Shown here one piece after another: positions 1 to 8,901 of a DNA stretch of 49,050 nt. The DNA is from an uncultured Bacteroidota bacterium (GTDB lineage Bacteria > Bacteroidota > Bacteroidia > Bacteroidales > F082), in contig CALDOI010000106.1 of NCBI GenBank assembly GCA_937912115.1, positions 1-49,050 on the forward strand, given 5' to 3'. The position numbers and the translations under genes are program-made. How positions within the stretch are numbered: position 1 is the first letter of the stretch; every line of letters starts with the position of its first letter. The notes below the pieces were generated by a model. The model made no database searches. It saw nothing but the letters and a program-made list of their open reading frames with translations, and was not told where the DNA came from.

Positions 1-512
1 ACGAAAATAGTATCGACCATGGGCATTACTTTTAAAATTTCATCATTAGTATGTGCAACAACTACATTCTTCGGAATTACCAAATTATCAGATAGTGGTT
101 CTGATGCTAACTCTTGAAGGGGTTTCTTTACTAATGAAGCATCTCGATATATTACAACCTGATTGCCTATCATCTTAAATGTGTGGCCTGAACCAGAAAG
201 TAATTCATCGAGTATAAACAATGGTTGTTTATCGTTGGCCGAGTAATTTATTTCTTTACTAAAAATACTGTCGCCAGCATTATATGAAAAATTCAACTCC
301 GAATCATCACTAAGCCTTAAAAGTACGGATGAAAGTTTTTCCCCGTTTACATAAAAATCAATCTTCCTATTTCCTGATGATTGGGCAACTAATGGCTTAA
401 CCATCCAAAGTAGGAAAACCAGTGTGGTGATGAAAAAACGAAAAACAATGGCAAACTTAGGGACTAGTTTGACCTCAATTAATCTATTGCCTTGATAAAA
501 AAGTACACCCAT
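1..512 (-). CDS. STN-domain outer-membrane protein, N-terminal part (gene runs off the left edge)
   Basis: The reading frame is open from an ATG at 512 to the window edge, about 170 codons, so only the N-terminus is visible. A long basic n-region is followed by a hydrophobic stretch (near residues 19-40) ending in VAQSSG, which looks like a signal peptide. About 75 residues follow that fit a secretin/TonB short N-terminal (STN) domain, ending GNQVVIYR. In Bacteroidetes such domains begin TonB-dependent receptors of the SusC/FecA type that signal to a FecR anti-sigma factor, and a FecR gene lies directly upstream. No carboxypeptidase-like or plug domain has appeared by the edge, so it could be another STN-domain surface protein instead. 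Confidence 0.7.
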   Translation of the reverse strand, partial: MGVLFYQGNRLIEVKLVPKFAIVFRFFITTLVFLLWMVKPLVAQSSGNRKIDFYVNGEKLSSVLLRLSDDSELNFSYNAGDSIFSKEINYSANDKQPLFILDELLSGSGHTFKMIGNQVVIYRDASLVKKPLQELASEPLSDNLVIPKNVVVAHTNDEILKVMPMVDTIF

Positions 513-649
513 TTAATTACTTGCGTTCAATAAATATTTTAGTGGGCTAAAGTACAAAAAAACCTTACAGAATACTCGTACCTATTACAGTAATACTTAG
601 ATATTTATCGAAAACTGATAGAAATGATTTGTTAAAAATGAATTGGATT

Positions 650-1666
650 TTATTGAACCAATACCGAGTTACCTTCAATCTTGTAATCAAATCCATAAAT
701 TACCTGTAACGACTCAAAGATGCTTTTGGGAGTTTCATCTTTAAAACGAGCTGTAAGATAATAATCCTCAAGTGGTAATTGTGAGGTAATATTAATATTA
801 AAGTTTTTCTCAAGAACCTGAACAACATCTGCTAAAGGAGTATTTACAAATTCCAATTTCCCGGTTTTCCAGGCTATGTGATTATTATCTGAAAACTGAC
901 ACTTTGTTATTAAACCGGTTGTTTTATTATAAACTCCTTTTTCTCCAGGGGTTAAAATTATTTGTTCCAATATGTTGCCATCAAAACTATCAACTGAATA
1001 AAATAGAATTTTGCCTGATTCAAGGTAAACAGTTATTTCATCTGAATTAAGGCAATTGCACAAATTGAATGATGTACCAAGAACCTTTACCCGTACATTT
1101 TCAGTAGCGATAATCATTGGTTTATCTGGGTTATGTGCAATGTTGAAAAATGCCTCTCCCATAAAACTAACTTCTCTGGTATCTGAAGAAAAATACTCCG
1201 GATAGTTTATGTTAGCACCCTTATTGAATGCAATATTAGAACCATCGGGTAGAACAAATGGTGAATCAGTTTGTGCAATAGCTGCCGAATAATTCAAAGT
1301 CTCTGCTTGCTTTTCTTTGTCAAACATTAAATAGAGCCCAAATAAAAAAACAATCACTGCTGCAACACGAGTAACATTAATAAAGAACCTTTTGATAAAT
1401 AATTGCTTCTTATTATCAACAATTGCTGAATGAGATGCTTCCTTGAAGTTGGCACGTATTTTAAAATCTTCCCACCTGCTGTCAACATTTATTAAAAATG
1501 AATTGGTACGAACAGATGTAGATTCCCATACTTGTTTGAATTCGTTATACATCATCTGATTATCTTTCGATAATTTCAACCATGATTCAACTACCAACTG
1601 ATCCTCTTTGGAACAATTGCCAGATAAATATGATACCAGTTGTTGTATGTGAAATTCGTTACTCAT
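650..1666 (-). CDS. FecR family anti-sigma factor
   Basis: This 338-residue protein should hold the adjacent ECF sigma factor inactive at the inner membrane until a signal arrives through an STN-domain outer-membrane protein. The cytoplasmic N-terminus (1-90) has the usual layout, with a VESWLKLSKDN-type segment. One membrane helix lies near 93-115. The periplasmic FecR domain covers about 138-235 (LPDGSNIAFNKGA, FMGEAFFNIA, VLGTSFNL). The end (about 270-338) matches DUF4974, an STN-like fold. The gene sits between the sigma factor upstream (gap 103 bp) and the STN protein downstream (gap 137 bp), the standard order for this relay. Length is normal for the family. Confidence 0.93.
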   Translation of the reverse strand: MSNEFHIQQLVSYLSGNCSKEDQLVVESWLKLSKDNQMMYNEFKQVWESTSVRTNSFLINVDSRWEDFKIRANFKEASHSAIVDNKKQLFIKRFFINVTRVAAVIVFLFGLYLMFDKEKQAETLNYSAAIAQTDSPFVLPDGSNIAFNKGANINYPEYFSSDTREVSFMGEAFFNIAHNPDKPMIIATENVRVKVLGTSFNLCNCLNSDEITVYLESGKILFYSVDSFDGNILEQIILTPGEKGVYNKTTGLITKCQFSDNNHIAWKTGKLEFVNTPLADVVQVLEKNFNINITSQLPLEDYYLTARFKDETPKSIFESLQVIYGFDYKIEGNSVLVQ

Positions 1667-1769
1667 TATCTAATTAAAACTACATGTTGTATCAGTAAGA
1701 CAGTTAAATGCTGTTTTACCCCTACTCAACATCCCACTTTTTTTCATTTATTTTTCAATATTACTTGTT

Positions 1770-2366
1770 TTACTTATTAAAAATGTCCATTAAATTATTG
1801 CTAGCCATACCAATTGCAACTAAAGGAACATAATCCTTAAGCACAATTCGCAAATACTTTAAAGCCTTAGTCATCTGCGTTTCAACTGTTTTAACAGATA
1901 TTGACAGCTTAGTAGCTATCAATGAATTTTTCAATCCATCGTACCTGCTGAGCTCAAAAATCTCTCTTCTTTTTTCTGGTAATTCTAATATTGCTTTTTT
2001 TAGAATAAGTCGCAATTCTTCTTGTTCAAGCTTAAAAAGTCCGTCATCGAATGTTTCGAAATTAGTTCTATCCTGAACAAACATATATTTATCCTGGACT
2101 TTTTTCTTGTTTAAATAATTCAAAGCATAATTTTGAACTGCCCTGTGTAAATAAGCACCGATGGAAGTATTTATCTCAAGTTCTTCATGTTTGTCCCATA
2201 GTTTCAGAAAAATATCCTGGACTAACTCCTCTGCATCTTCAATTCTTTCAACATATCTAACACAATAGTAGCATAAAGGAACATAATACTCACGGTATAT
2301 GTCCTCAAAAACTGACCTGTCGCCATTCTTTAAGCCCTCAATTACACTATCGTTATTTACCTCCAT
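1770..2366 (-). CDS. ECF-type RNA polymerase sigma-70 factor (Bacteroidetes FecI-like)
   Basis: The product is a 198-residue extracytoplasmic-function sigma factor. Region 2 is seen near residues 20-85 (YYCVRYVERIEDAEELVQDI, then LKLWDKHEELEI) and region 4 near 125-180, with a helix-turn-helix containing SISVKTVETQMTKALKYLR. It belongs to the Bacteroidetes expansion family that pairs with FecR proteins. It is first in a minus-strand group with the FecR and STN genes. A -7-like box (TACCTTTG on the minus strand) lies about 85 bp ahead of the ATG. The target promoters cannot be read from this window; the STN gene is the likely one. Confidence 0.95.
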   Translation of the reverse strand: MEVNNDSVIEGLKNGDRSVFEDIYREYYVPLCYYCVRYVERIEDAEELVQDIFLKLWDKHEELEINTSIGAYLHRAVQNYALNYLNKKKVQDKYMFVQDRTNFETFDDGLFKLEQEELRLILKKAILELPEKRREIFELSRYDGLKNSLIATKLSISVKTVETQMTKALKYLRIVLKDYVPLVAIGMASNNLMDIFNK

Positions 2367-2452
2367 ATATGGGAATTTCCTTTTGTTTTAAAGCATTGAA
2401 AAATTACTGGGATATACCCTTTCTTATTGTTACATTAAAATAAAAGGTAAAA

Positions 2453-2460
2453 CAAAGGTA
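2453..2460 (-). promoter_or_regulatory. Candidate -7 box for the ECF sigma gene
   Basis: The minus strand reads TACCTTTG, matching the Bacteroidetes TAnnTTTG box, about 85 bp ahead of the ECF start codon. I see no good -33 TTG at the expected spacing, so it rests on the -7 motif alone. Confidence 0.4.
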
Positions 2461-2591
2461 TATAATAATTATAAAGTGAATGTAATAACAAGCATTATTC
2501 ACAAAATAATAAGAGAATGCCAACTACCAAAATTGGTTATAATACCAAGTACGTATTATAATAATAAACTTCTTTGGAGTTAATTATTTAA

Positions 2592-2599
2592 TAGCTTTG
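2592..2599 (+). promoter_or_regulatory. Candidate -7 box for the DMT exporter
   Basis: TAGCTTTG matches TAnnTTTG and ends 19 bp before the ATG at 2619. A TTTG at 2573-2576 is only 15 bp upstream, shorter than the usual spacing, so the -33 element is uncertain. Confidence 0.45.
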
Positions 2600-2618
2600 C
2601 GCCAGAAATCAAAAAGGA

Positions 2619-3557
2619 ATGACTAAAAATAAGGCACTGATATCATGGACAATACTATTACCTTTAGTATTGGTTTGGGGTAGTTCATTTATACTTATTA
2701 AAAAATCATTGTTGTATTTTACTGCTGTTGAGGTTGGAATATTAAGAATTACGATAACTTTTCTGTTTTTATTACCGTGGGCCATTAGAAGCTTGCGTAG
2801 AATTGACAGAAAACACCGGAATTATTTAATTATTTCGGGTATAATTGGAAGTTTTATACCTGCTTTTATGTTCTCAATAGCACAAACAGGAATCAATAGT
2901 TCGCTGGCCGGTATACTAAACTCTCTTACACCTTTGTTCACATTATTACTTGGATTAGCTTTTTTTAAGATAGTAGCATCATGGTTTAATGCCATGGGAG
3001 TGATTATTGGTTTGGCTGGAGCCATGGGGCTAATTTATGTTAGTGGCGGAGATCAGGGATTTGTGTTTAATATTAAATATGCTTCATTGGTAATGATCGC
3101 AACCGTTTGTTACGCATTTAATGTAAATTTTATCAAAATATATTTAAAGGATATTGATGCTCTTACCATAACTGTTCTAACATTTTTTTATATCGGTATT
3201 CCATCATTAGTTTATGTATTAGCTTTTTCAAATATTCCAAATAAACTTATGAATGAAAATGATGCATTAATTGGTATTGGATATGTGAGTATACTTGCAA
3301 TTGCAGGAACGGGTATTGCCCTTATTGCATTTAACAAGTTAATTAAGATAAGCACTCCTATTTTTGCTTCATCAGTAACCTACATGATACCTGTTGTAGC
3401 AATTATTTGGGGTATTATTGATGGCGAAATATTTAAGCCTATTTATATATTATGGTTTATCCTTATAATAATAGGTGTTCTAATGGTTAACACCAAGTCG
3501 CGGAAGTACAGCAATATATTTTCAAATAAAATATTTTCAAGAAAAAATAATATTTAA
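2619..3557 (+). CDS. DMT-superfamily transporter with two EamA domains
   Basis: This 312-residue membrane protein has about ten hydrophobic helices arranged as two EamA repeats (roughly 10-140 and 155-293). It opens with the family hallmark LVWGSSFILIKKSL, and the second repeat ends in a conserved IWGIIDGE segment. Family members export or exchange metabolites such as amino acids or drugs, but the substrate cannot be told from sequence. The C-terminus is a short basic tail. The gene stands alone: the ECF sigma gene upstream is divergent, and rplU downstream has its own promoter. Confidence 0.9.
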   Translation: MTKNKALISWTILLPLVLVWGSSFILIKKSLLYFTAVEVGILRITITFLFLLPWAIRSLRRIDRKHRNYLIISGIIGSFIPAFMFSIAQTGINSSLAGILNSLTPLFTLLLGLAFFKIVASWFNAMGVIIGLAGAMGLIYVSGGDQGFVFNIKYASLVMIATVCYAFNVNFIKIYLKDIDALTITVLTFFYIGIPSLVYVLAFSNIPNKLMNENDALIGIGYVSILAIAGTGIALIAFNKLIKISTPIFASSVTYMIPVVAIIWGIIDGEIFKPIYILWFILIIIGVLMVNTKSRKYSNIFSNKIFSRKNNI

Positions 3558-3567
3558 CAACAATTAC

Positions 3568-3596
3568 TTGTTAATTAGTTTTTTTTTATACTTTTG
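3568..3596 (+). promoter_or_regulatory. Promoter of rplU-rpmA
   Basis: TTG (3568-3570), an 18-bp spacer rich in T, then TACTTTTG (3589-3596), close to the Bacteroidetes -33/-7 consensus. The leader to the rplU ATG would be about 40 nt. Confidence 0.65.
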
Positions 3597-3639
3597 CACC
3601 TCCAAATTTCTAAGGAAATTAAACTAAAGAATATTAATC

Positions 3640-3951
3640 ATGTATGTAGTTGTTGATATAGCCGGACAGCAGTTCAAAGTTGAACAGGGACAAGAAGTTT
3701 TTGTAAACAGGCTTGAAGGTGAAGAAGGTGAGAAAGTTAAATTTGAGAAAGTGCTTTTAGTTGATGATAATGGTGCTGTAAAAATTGGCACACCTATAGT
3801 AGAAGGTGCAGCTATAGACGCACAAATTGTTTCACATCTGAGAGGCGACAAAGTAGTTGTTTTCAAGAAGAAAAGAAGAAAAGGCTATCAAAAATCAAAT
3901 GGCTTCCGCCAGGATTTAAGTAAAGTACTAATAGAAAAAATTACTGTTTAA
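3640..3951 (+). CDS. rplU: 50S ribosomal protein L21
   Basis: The 103-residue product is ribosomal protein L21 of the large subunit. It begins MYVVVDIAGQQFKVEQGQ, has the central VDDNGAVKIGTP segment, and ends with the basic KKKRRKGYQKSNGFRQ stretch that contacts 23S rRNA. Length is normal for the family. It is followed 34 bp later by rpmA, the usual bacterial pairing, and both are likely read from the promoter at 3568-3596. The short gap holds a small hairpin, CTGC TAAA GCAG at 3957-3968. Confidence 0.98.
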   Translation: MYVVVDIAGQQFKVEQGQEVFVNRLEGEEGEKVKFEKVLLVDDNGAVKIGTPIVEGAAIDAQIVSHLRGDKVVVFKKKRRKGYQKSNGFRQDLSKVLIEKITV

Positions 3952-3985
3952 CCTGTCTGCTAAAGCAGGCTATAAATATTAAGAT

Positions 3986-4255
3986 ATGGCACATAAAAAA
4001 GGAATGGGTAGCTCCCATAACGGACGCGAATCAGCAAGTAAAAGATTAGGTGTTAAAATTTATGGCGGACAAGGTGCAATTGCCGGTAATATAATTATTC
4101 GCCAAAGAGGAACTGTTCACAACGCGGGCTTAAACGTTGGAATGGGAAAAGATCATACACTTTTTGCTCTTACTGACGGGATTGTAGAATTCCAAAAAAA
4201 GAAAAATAATAAATCATACGTAAGTGTGGTTCCATCGGTAGAAGAAAGTAATTAA
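3986..4255 (+). CDS. rpmA: 50S ribosomal protein L27
   Basis: The 89-residue product is L27, whose flexible N-terminus reaches the peptidyl transferase centre. It begins [20 protein letters not shown] and contains [24 protein letters not shown], both diagnostic. There is no N-terminal extension of the cleaved kind found in Firmicutes. It forms a two-gene unit with rplU and is closed by the hairpin terminator at 4293-4325. Confidence 0.98.
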   Translation: MAHKKGMGSSHNGRESASKRLGVKIYGGQGAIAGNIIIRQRGTVHNAGLNVGMGKDHTLFALTDGIVEFQKKKNNKSYVSVVPSVEESN

Positions 4256-4292
4256 AGATAACTGAACCAAGAATTACTTTTTAAGAAATAAT

Positions 4293-4325
4293 AAACCCGG
4301 CTCGTGTAATACTGGCCGGGTTTTT
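4293..4325 (+). terminator. Rho-independent terminator after rpmA
   Basis: AAACCCGGC (4293-4301) pairs perfectly with GCCGGGTTT (4315-4323) around a 13-nt loop, followed by more T. It sits 38 bp beyond the rpmA stop and just ahead of the serS promoter, separating the ribosomal unit from the serS operon. Confidence 0.85.
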
Positions 4326-4334
4326 AATTATAAC

Positions 4335-4342
4335 TAACTTTG
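4335..4342 (+). promoter_or_regulatory. Candidate -7 box for the serS operon
   Basis: TAACTTTG matches TAnnTTTG and ends 19 bp before the serS ATG. The -33 region falls inside the upstream terminator hairpin and holds only TGG, so read-through and initiation may interact here. Confidence 0.5.
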
Positions 4343-4361
4343 CACAAAAAAATAGTATCAA

Positions 4362-5633
4362 ATGCTCCAGCTTAATTATATAAGAGAAAATAAAGATAAG
4401 GTTGTTAACCTGTTGACAATTAAAAATTTCGATGCATCAAATATTGTTAATGAGATTATTGAACTTGATGATCTTAGAAAAGCAACACAAAAAGAACTCG
4501 ATGATACTTTGGCGGCAAGTAATAAACTGGCAAAAGAAATAGGAAGTCTTTACAAATCAGGACAACGCGATAAAGCAGATGAGGCTAAAACAGAATCGAG
4601 TAAATTAAAGTTAGCTGCTAAGGAGCTTGAGCAAAAATTTACTGAAGTTGTTACCAGTTTAAACAACAAGTTAATTGAATTACCCAACGTTCCACATCCA
4701 AGTGTTCCAAAAGGAAACTCTGATGCTGATAACGAGTTAATTTATGAAGAGGGTTCAATTCCTGAACTTCCTGAAAATGCGATTCCTCATTGGGAATTGG
4801 CTTCAAAATATAATATTATCGATTTCGAGTTGGGCAACAAAGTTACTGGTGCGGGGTTTCCCTTTTATATAGGCAAAGGAGCACGTTTGCAAAGGGCATT
4901 GATTAACTTTTTTTTAGATGAAGCTTTAGATCAGGATTATATCGAGTATCAACCACCATTGCTTATTAACGCTGATTCGGGATATGGAACAGGCCAATTA
5001 CCTGATAAAGAAGGCCAAATGTATTATGTTGGCATCGACAATCTATATTTAATACCTACTGCTGAAGTACCCATCACAAATATTTACCGAAATGTTATTC
5101 TAAAAGAATCTGATTTCCCCATAAAGAATGTAGCATATTCAAACTGCTTCCGTCGTGAAGCCGGATCATATGGCAAAGATGTTAGAGGACTAAATAGACT
5201 TCATCAATTCGACAAAGTTGAAATCGTACAAATCCAGCATCCGGATAAGTCATATGAAACCCTTGAAGCCATGAAGGATCAAATAGCTTCACTACTCAGA
5301 AAGCTAGAACTACCGTTTAGAATTGTACGTTTGTGTGGAGGCGATTTAAGTTTTACATCAGCATTAACCTATGATTTTGAAGTTTATTCGGCAGCACAAC
5401 ATATGTGGCTAGAGGTAAGCTCGGTTTCTAATTTCGAAAACTTTCAGGCAAACCGTATGAAACTCCGATTTAAGGACAAAGAGGGTAAGTCGATACTTGC
5501 TCACACACTTAACGGCAGCGCCTTAGCACTACCCAGAATTGTAGCAGCATTACTCGAAAATAATCAAACCGACGAAGGCATTGTGATACCTGAAGCTTTG
5601 AGAAGTTATACTAAGTTTGATTTAATTAATTAA
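4362..5633 (+). CDS. serS: Seryl-tRNA synthetase
   Basis: This 423-residue class II synthetase charges tRNA-Ser (and selenocysteine tRNA where present). The N-terminal coiled-coil arm that grips the long variable arm of tRNA-Ser covers about 1-105. The catalytic core shows PLLINADSGYGTGQLP, LIPTAEVPITN, motif 2 (NCFRREAGSYGKDVRGL) and motif 3 (LNGSALALPRIVAALLEN). Length and order are standard. It leads a tight plus-strand operon: the next gene starts 2 bp after its stop. Confidence 0.98.
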   Translation: MLQLNYIRENKDKVVNLLTIKNFDASNIVNEIIELDDLRKATQKELDDTLAASNKLAKEIGSLYKSGQRDKADEAKTESSKLKLAAKELEQKFTEVVTSLNNKLIELPNVPHPSVPKGNSDADNELIYEEGSIPELPENAIPHWELASKYNIIDFELGNKVTGAGFPFYIGKGARLQRALINFFLDEALDQDYIEYQPPLLINADSGYGTGQLPDKEGQMYYVGIDNLYLIPTAEVPITNIYRNVILKESDFPIKNVAYSNCFRREAGSYGKDVRGLNRLHQFDKVEIVQIQHPDKSYETLEAMKDQIASLLRKLELPFRIVRLCGGDLSFTSALTYDFEVYSAAQHMWLEVSSVSNFENFQANRMKLRFKDKEGKSILAHTLNGSALALPRIVAALLENNQTDEGIVIPEALRSYTKFDLIN

Positions 5634-5635
5634 AA

Positions 5636-6157
5636 ATGAAATTAAAAGCAAGTATACTATCTTTAATTATTTTGTCTCTCTTTTCGTGTAATAATATCAA
5701 TAATGAATATTATATTTCACAAATCGACAGCATTAACATCCAACTAAATGAAGCAGTAGTTGGCTATTCGAATGTTGATAGTATTACAATTGCCAACATT
5801 AGGAAAAGAGTAAAAACTAATTGTAAAAGAGTTCGTAGTCTGGAAGATACTGTTATAAACAAACTTTTTATTCAATATAGCCAAATCGATAAATCGATGA
5901 AGCAAATATTAAGGATGGACTATCAAATAAAGAAAAATATTAAAATATCACAAACTCAAATTAGTGACCTTCTTCATGATGTTAACCATAATATTATTGA
6001 CACTATAGTGCTAAAGGAATACATAAAAGAAGAGAGAAAAATCGTTATAACAATTGCTGAAAGGATGAAATACAATCAACAGAGAATTATGGCAGAAACT
6101 AATAGGTTTGATTCTCTTAATCCATTAATTGAGCAATACTTTAACAAGACAAATTGA
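5636..6157 (+). CDS. Small lipoprotein of unknown function
   Basis: The 173-residue product starts with a lipoprotein signal peptide, with the lipobox LFSC placing the lipidated cysteine at residue 18. The rest is charged, mostly helical and possibly coiled-coil, with repeated ISQIDS/ISQTQIS-like segments but no domain I recognise. The ATG lies 2 bp after the serS stop, and the TGA stop overlaps the TTG start of the following TPR gene (shared TTGA), so it is translated within the serS operon. A role beside the exported TPR protein at the envelope is plausible but only an inference. Confidence 0.8.
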   Translation: MKLKASILSLIILSLFSCNNINNEYYISQIDSINIQLNEAVVGYSNVDSITIANIRKRVKTNCKRVRSLEDTVINKLFIQYSQIDKSMKQILRMDYQIKKNIKISQTQISDLLHDVNHNIIDTIVLKEYIKEERKIVITIAERMKYNQQRIMAETNRFDSLNPLIEQYFNKTN

Positions 6158-8058
6158 AATTAAATCTAAAATATCTCTTTCTGATATTCCTATTTCCAGG
6201 GATGTTAACCTTCAATAATGCATCATCACAAAACACACAAACTATTAATCCTGTTCTTACCAGGCAGCAACAAAACCAACCTGAACCAACGGAAAGTTTA
6301 GCAATCAAATTTTATCGTGAGAAAGAGTTCAAAAAAGCAGCGGAACTTTTTCAACAGCTTTACAAAGAAAAACCAAATAATTATTACTACAGTTATTATT
6401 TCAATTGCCTAACTACACTGCAGGATTACAAAGAGGCGGAACGTGTGGTAAAACAACACCGTAGATTAAACCCAAATAATTACCGCTATTTAATCGACGA
6501 AGCATGGGTAGTAGGATTGTCAGGAAATAAAAATAAATCAAATCGGATTCTTATTAAGCTAATCGAAAACCTACCTACTCAACGCAATCAAATACTGCAA
6601 ATCACAAGTAGTTTACAGGCTAAAGGTTACCCTGAACTGGCAATTAAAGTTTTTGAAAAAGCAAGTATGATGAATGGCGAAAGTAATGCCTATAGCTTTG
6701 AAATTGCTGATGCATATTTGTATAGTGGCGAATACAGTGAGATGTTTGACAGCTACTTAAGTCATTTGGTATTGATGCCAACCGACCTTCAACGCATAAA
6801 AAGCAAGTTGCAATATGTAATGAGGATGGATGTAAATAGCAACCTGTCGGAAATGCTGAAAAGTAGTTTACTTCAAAGCTCACAAAAAAATCCTGAAAAT
6901 ATTCAATTAGCCGAAATGCTCATGTGGTATTCGCTGCAAACTAAAGATTTTGAGATGGCCTATCGTCAGGCAAGAGCCAATGATCTGAGATTTGGTAATA
7001 GCGAAGGAGACATGCTTGAACTTGCCAATATTGCATTTTCAAACTATGATTATAATACAAGTGCTAAGGCTTATAAATACATAGCAGATAAAAAGGGTGA
7101 TTCCCCATATTATATTGATAGTTATGTTGGATATTTTCTTTCAACAAACAAACAGGTTGAAGAAAATCCTGATAGCAGTATTGATGACTATGAAGAACTG
7201 GAGAAAATGGGTATTGAAGCAATTAATATGTTGGGCATAAATAACTTCACTACCGATATTGTATTACAACTTGCGCATATAACTGCATTCAGACTGGCAA
7301 AACATAAAGAGGCTATTGAAATGATTGAAGTAGCTCTTGCAAATCCCAATATCGATAAAGTTAAAGAAGCCAATCTAAAACTTAAGCTTGCGGATATTCT
7401 TTTGGCAGATAACCAGATATGGGATGCCACATTGCTTTATTCGCAGGTTGAATCGGACATGAAAAATGAGCCCATCGGCCATGAAGCAAAACTTAAGAAT
7501 GCAAAAGTATTTTATTATGTTGGTGAATTTGACTGGGCAGCAACGAGGTTAGATATTCTAAAATCCGCAACTTCCAAATTAATATCAAATGATGCCATCG
7601 AGCTTTCTATGTTTATTAATGATATGCGTGAAGAAGATACTATTGGCTTTGTGCTTCGCAAATTTGCCGGTGCTGAGCTTTATACCCTTCAAGGCAAATA
7701 CGACTCAGCAATGCGACTTCTAAACAAAGTTGAAGAAGATCCTGTGGGTATCTATAGTATTGAGTACGCTCTTTATAACAAAGCACAAATTTATTTTGAG
7801 CTAAAAGAAATGGCGAAAGCCGACTCGGTTTACAATAAGCTTATAACATATTATCCAACAAGTATAAAAGCAGATAATGCTTTATACAAGCGAGCAGAAT
7901 TGCTGCGTATTTATTTAGATGATATAGAAGAGGCCAAACAACTATATTTGATCCTGATGACTGATTATCCCGAAAGTATTTATTCAGGAAAAGCCCGAAA
8001 ACAATACAGACTTTTGGAAAGTAAGAGCACTAACGAAATTGATTTTCTTAATAACTAA
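6154..8058 (+). CDS. Exported TPR-repeat protein
   Basis: This 634-residue protein has a signal peptide (MKLNLKYLFLIFLFPGMLTF, cleavage near ASSQ) followed by tetratricopeptide-type helical repeats over most of its length, for example EFKKAAELFQQLYKEKPNNY and, near the end, KADSVYNKLITYYPTSIKAD. TPR arrays are protein-binding scaffolds; periplasmic or outer-membrane placement follows from the signal peptide. The start is a TTG that shares TTGA with the upstream stop; it is chosen because it gives the full signal peptide, whereas the first ATG (codon 17) would cut it off. The last base of its stop codon is the first base of the rsmA ATG. Confidence 0.85.
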   Translation: MKLNLKYLFLIFLFPGMLTFNNASSQNTQTINPVLTRQQQNQPEPTESLAIKFYREKEFKKAAELFQQLYKEKPNNYYYSYYFNCLTTLQDYKEAERVVKQHRRLNPNNYRYLIDEAWVVGLSGNKNKSNRILIKLIENLPTQRNQILQITSSLQAKGYPELAIKVFEKASMMNGESNAYSFEIADAYLYSGEYSEMFDSYLSHLVLMPTDLQRIKSKLQYVMRMDVNSNLSEMLKSSLLQSSQKNPENIQLAEMLMWYSLQTKDFEMAYRQARANDLRFGNSEGDMLELANIAFSNYDYNTSAKAYKYIADKKGDSPYYIDSYVGYFLSTNKQVEENPDSSIDDYEELEKMGIEAINMLGINNFTTDIVLQLAHITAFRLAKHKEAIEMIEVALANPNIDKVKEANLKLKLADILLADNQIWDATLLYSQVESDMKNEPIGHEAKLKNAKVFYYVGEFDWAATRLDILKSATSKLISNDAIELSMFINDMREEDTIGFVLRKFAGAELYTLQGKYDSAMRLLNKVEEDPVGIYSIEYALYNKAQIYFELKEMAKADSVYNKLITYYPTSIKADNALYKRAELLRIYLDDIEEAKQLYLILMTDYPESIYSGKARKQYRLLESKSTNEIDFLNN

Positions 8059-8834
8059 TGGTACGACCAAAAAAACATCTGGGGCAACATTTTTTAACCG
8101 ATAATAATATTGCTCAAAAAATTGTTGATTGCCTCGATCCAAGTTATTCTGATGTTTGCGAAATTGGTCCGGGAACGGGAGTCCTAACCTTGCCACTATT
8201 AAGAAAACCACATATAAAAAATCTTAAAGCAATCGAGATTGATATAGATTCGATTAAACATCTAAATGAAAATTTACATGATGACAGGCTTACAATTATT
8301 GAGGCAGACTTTTTAAGATTAAATATTGACATTATTTTCACTACCCCATTCGCAATAATTGGAAATTTCCCTTATAACATAGGCAGTCAGATATTTTTTA
8401 AGGTACTTGAAAACAGGAATCGCATCCCTCAGGTTGTTGGCATGATACAAAAGGAAGTCGCCGAACGCATAGCTGCTCCCCATGGAAACCGAACCTATGG
8501 AATAATGAGTGTATTGTTACAAAGCTGGTATGATATTGAATATTGTTTTACTGTTAATGAAAATGTATTTAATCCACCGCCACGAGTAAAATCAGCTGTT
8601 ATCCGCCTTACAAGAAATAAAACTGAAGAGCTTGATTGCGATGAAAAATTATTTTTCAGCGTTGTTAAAACGGGGTTTAACCAACGGCGTAAAACATTGC
8701 GAAACGCGTTAAGGCCCATACTGCCAAACATAGTACAAGCTGATCATTTTTTCTTTTCACAACGTGCCGAGCAACTTTCTCCTGCTCAATTTGTAGAGCT
8801 AACTCAGGTTGTTGAAAGAATCCTTTCCGAATAA
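8058..8834 (+). CDS. rsmA: 16S rRNA dimethyladenosine transferase
   Basis: The 258-residue enzyme (KsgA/RsmA) dimethylates two adjacent adenosines in the 3' hairpin of 16S rRNA during small-subunit maturation. Visible hallmarks are KKHLGQHFLTDNNIAQKI at the start, the SAM-binding motif EIGPGTGVLTLPLL, the acidic EADFL, and the catalytic NFPYNIGSQI; most homologues read NLPY here, so Leu to Phe is a mild variant. The C-terminal helical domain includes FNQRRKTLRNALRP. Its ATG overlaps the stop of the TPR gene by one base (TAATG), indicating translational coupling, and it closes the serS operon. Confidence 0.97.
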   Translation: MVRPKKHLGQHFLTDNNIAQKIVDCLDPSYSDVCEIGPGTGVLTLPLLRKPHIKNLKAIEIDIDSIKHLNENLHDDRLTIIEADFLRLNIDIIFTTPFAIIGNFPYNIGSQIFFKVLENRNRIPQVVGMIQKEVAERIAAPHGNRTYGIMSVLLQSWYDIEYCFTVNENVFNPPPRVKSAVIRLTRNKTEELDCDEKLFFSVVKTGFNQRRKTLRNALRPILPNIVQADHFFFSQRAEQLSPAQFVELTQVVERILSE

Positions 8835-8888
8835 AATAAAAAGACGACAATTAGATTTTAATCTTTATTAAACCTATATCATTTTTCT

Positions 8889-8896
8889 TAATTTTG
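8889..8896 (+). promoter_or_regulatory. Candidate -7 box very close to the VanZ-like start
   Basis: TAATTTTG matches TAnnTTTG but ends only 5 bp before the ATG at 8902. If used, transcription would begin at or next to the start codon, giving a leaderless or nearly leaderless mRNA. No -33 TTG is evident. Confidence 0.35.
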
Positions 8897-8901
8897 CCTT
8901 C

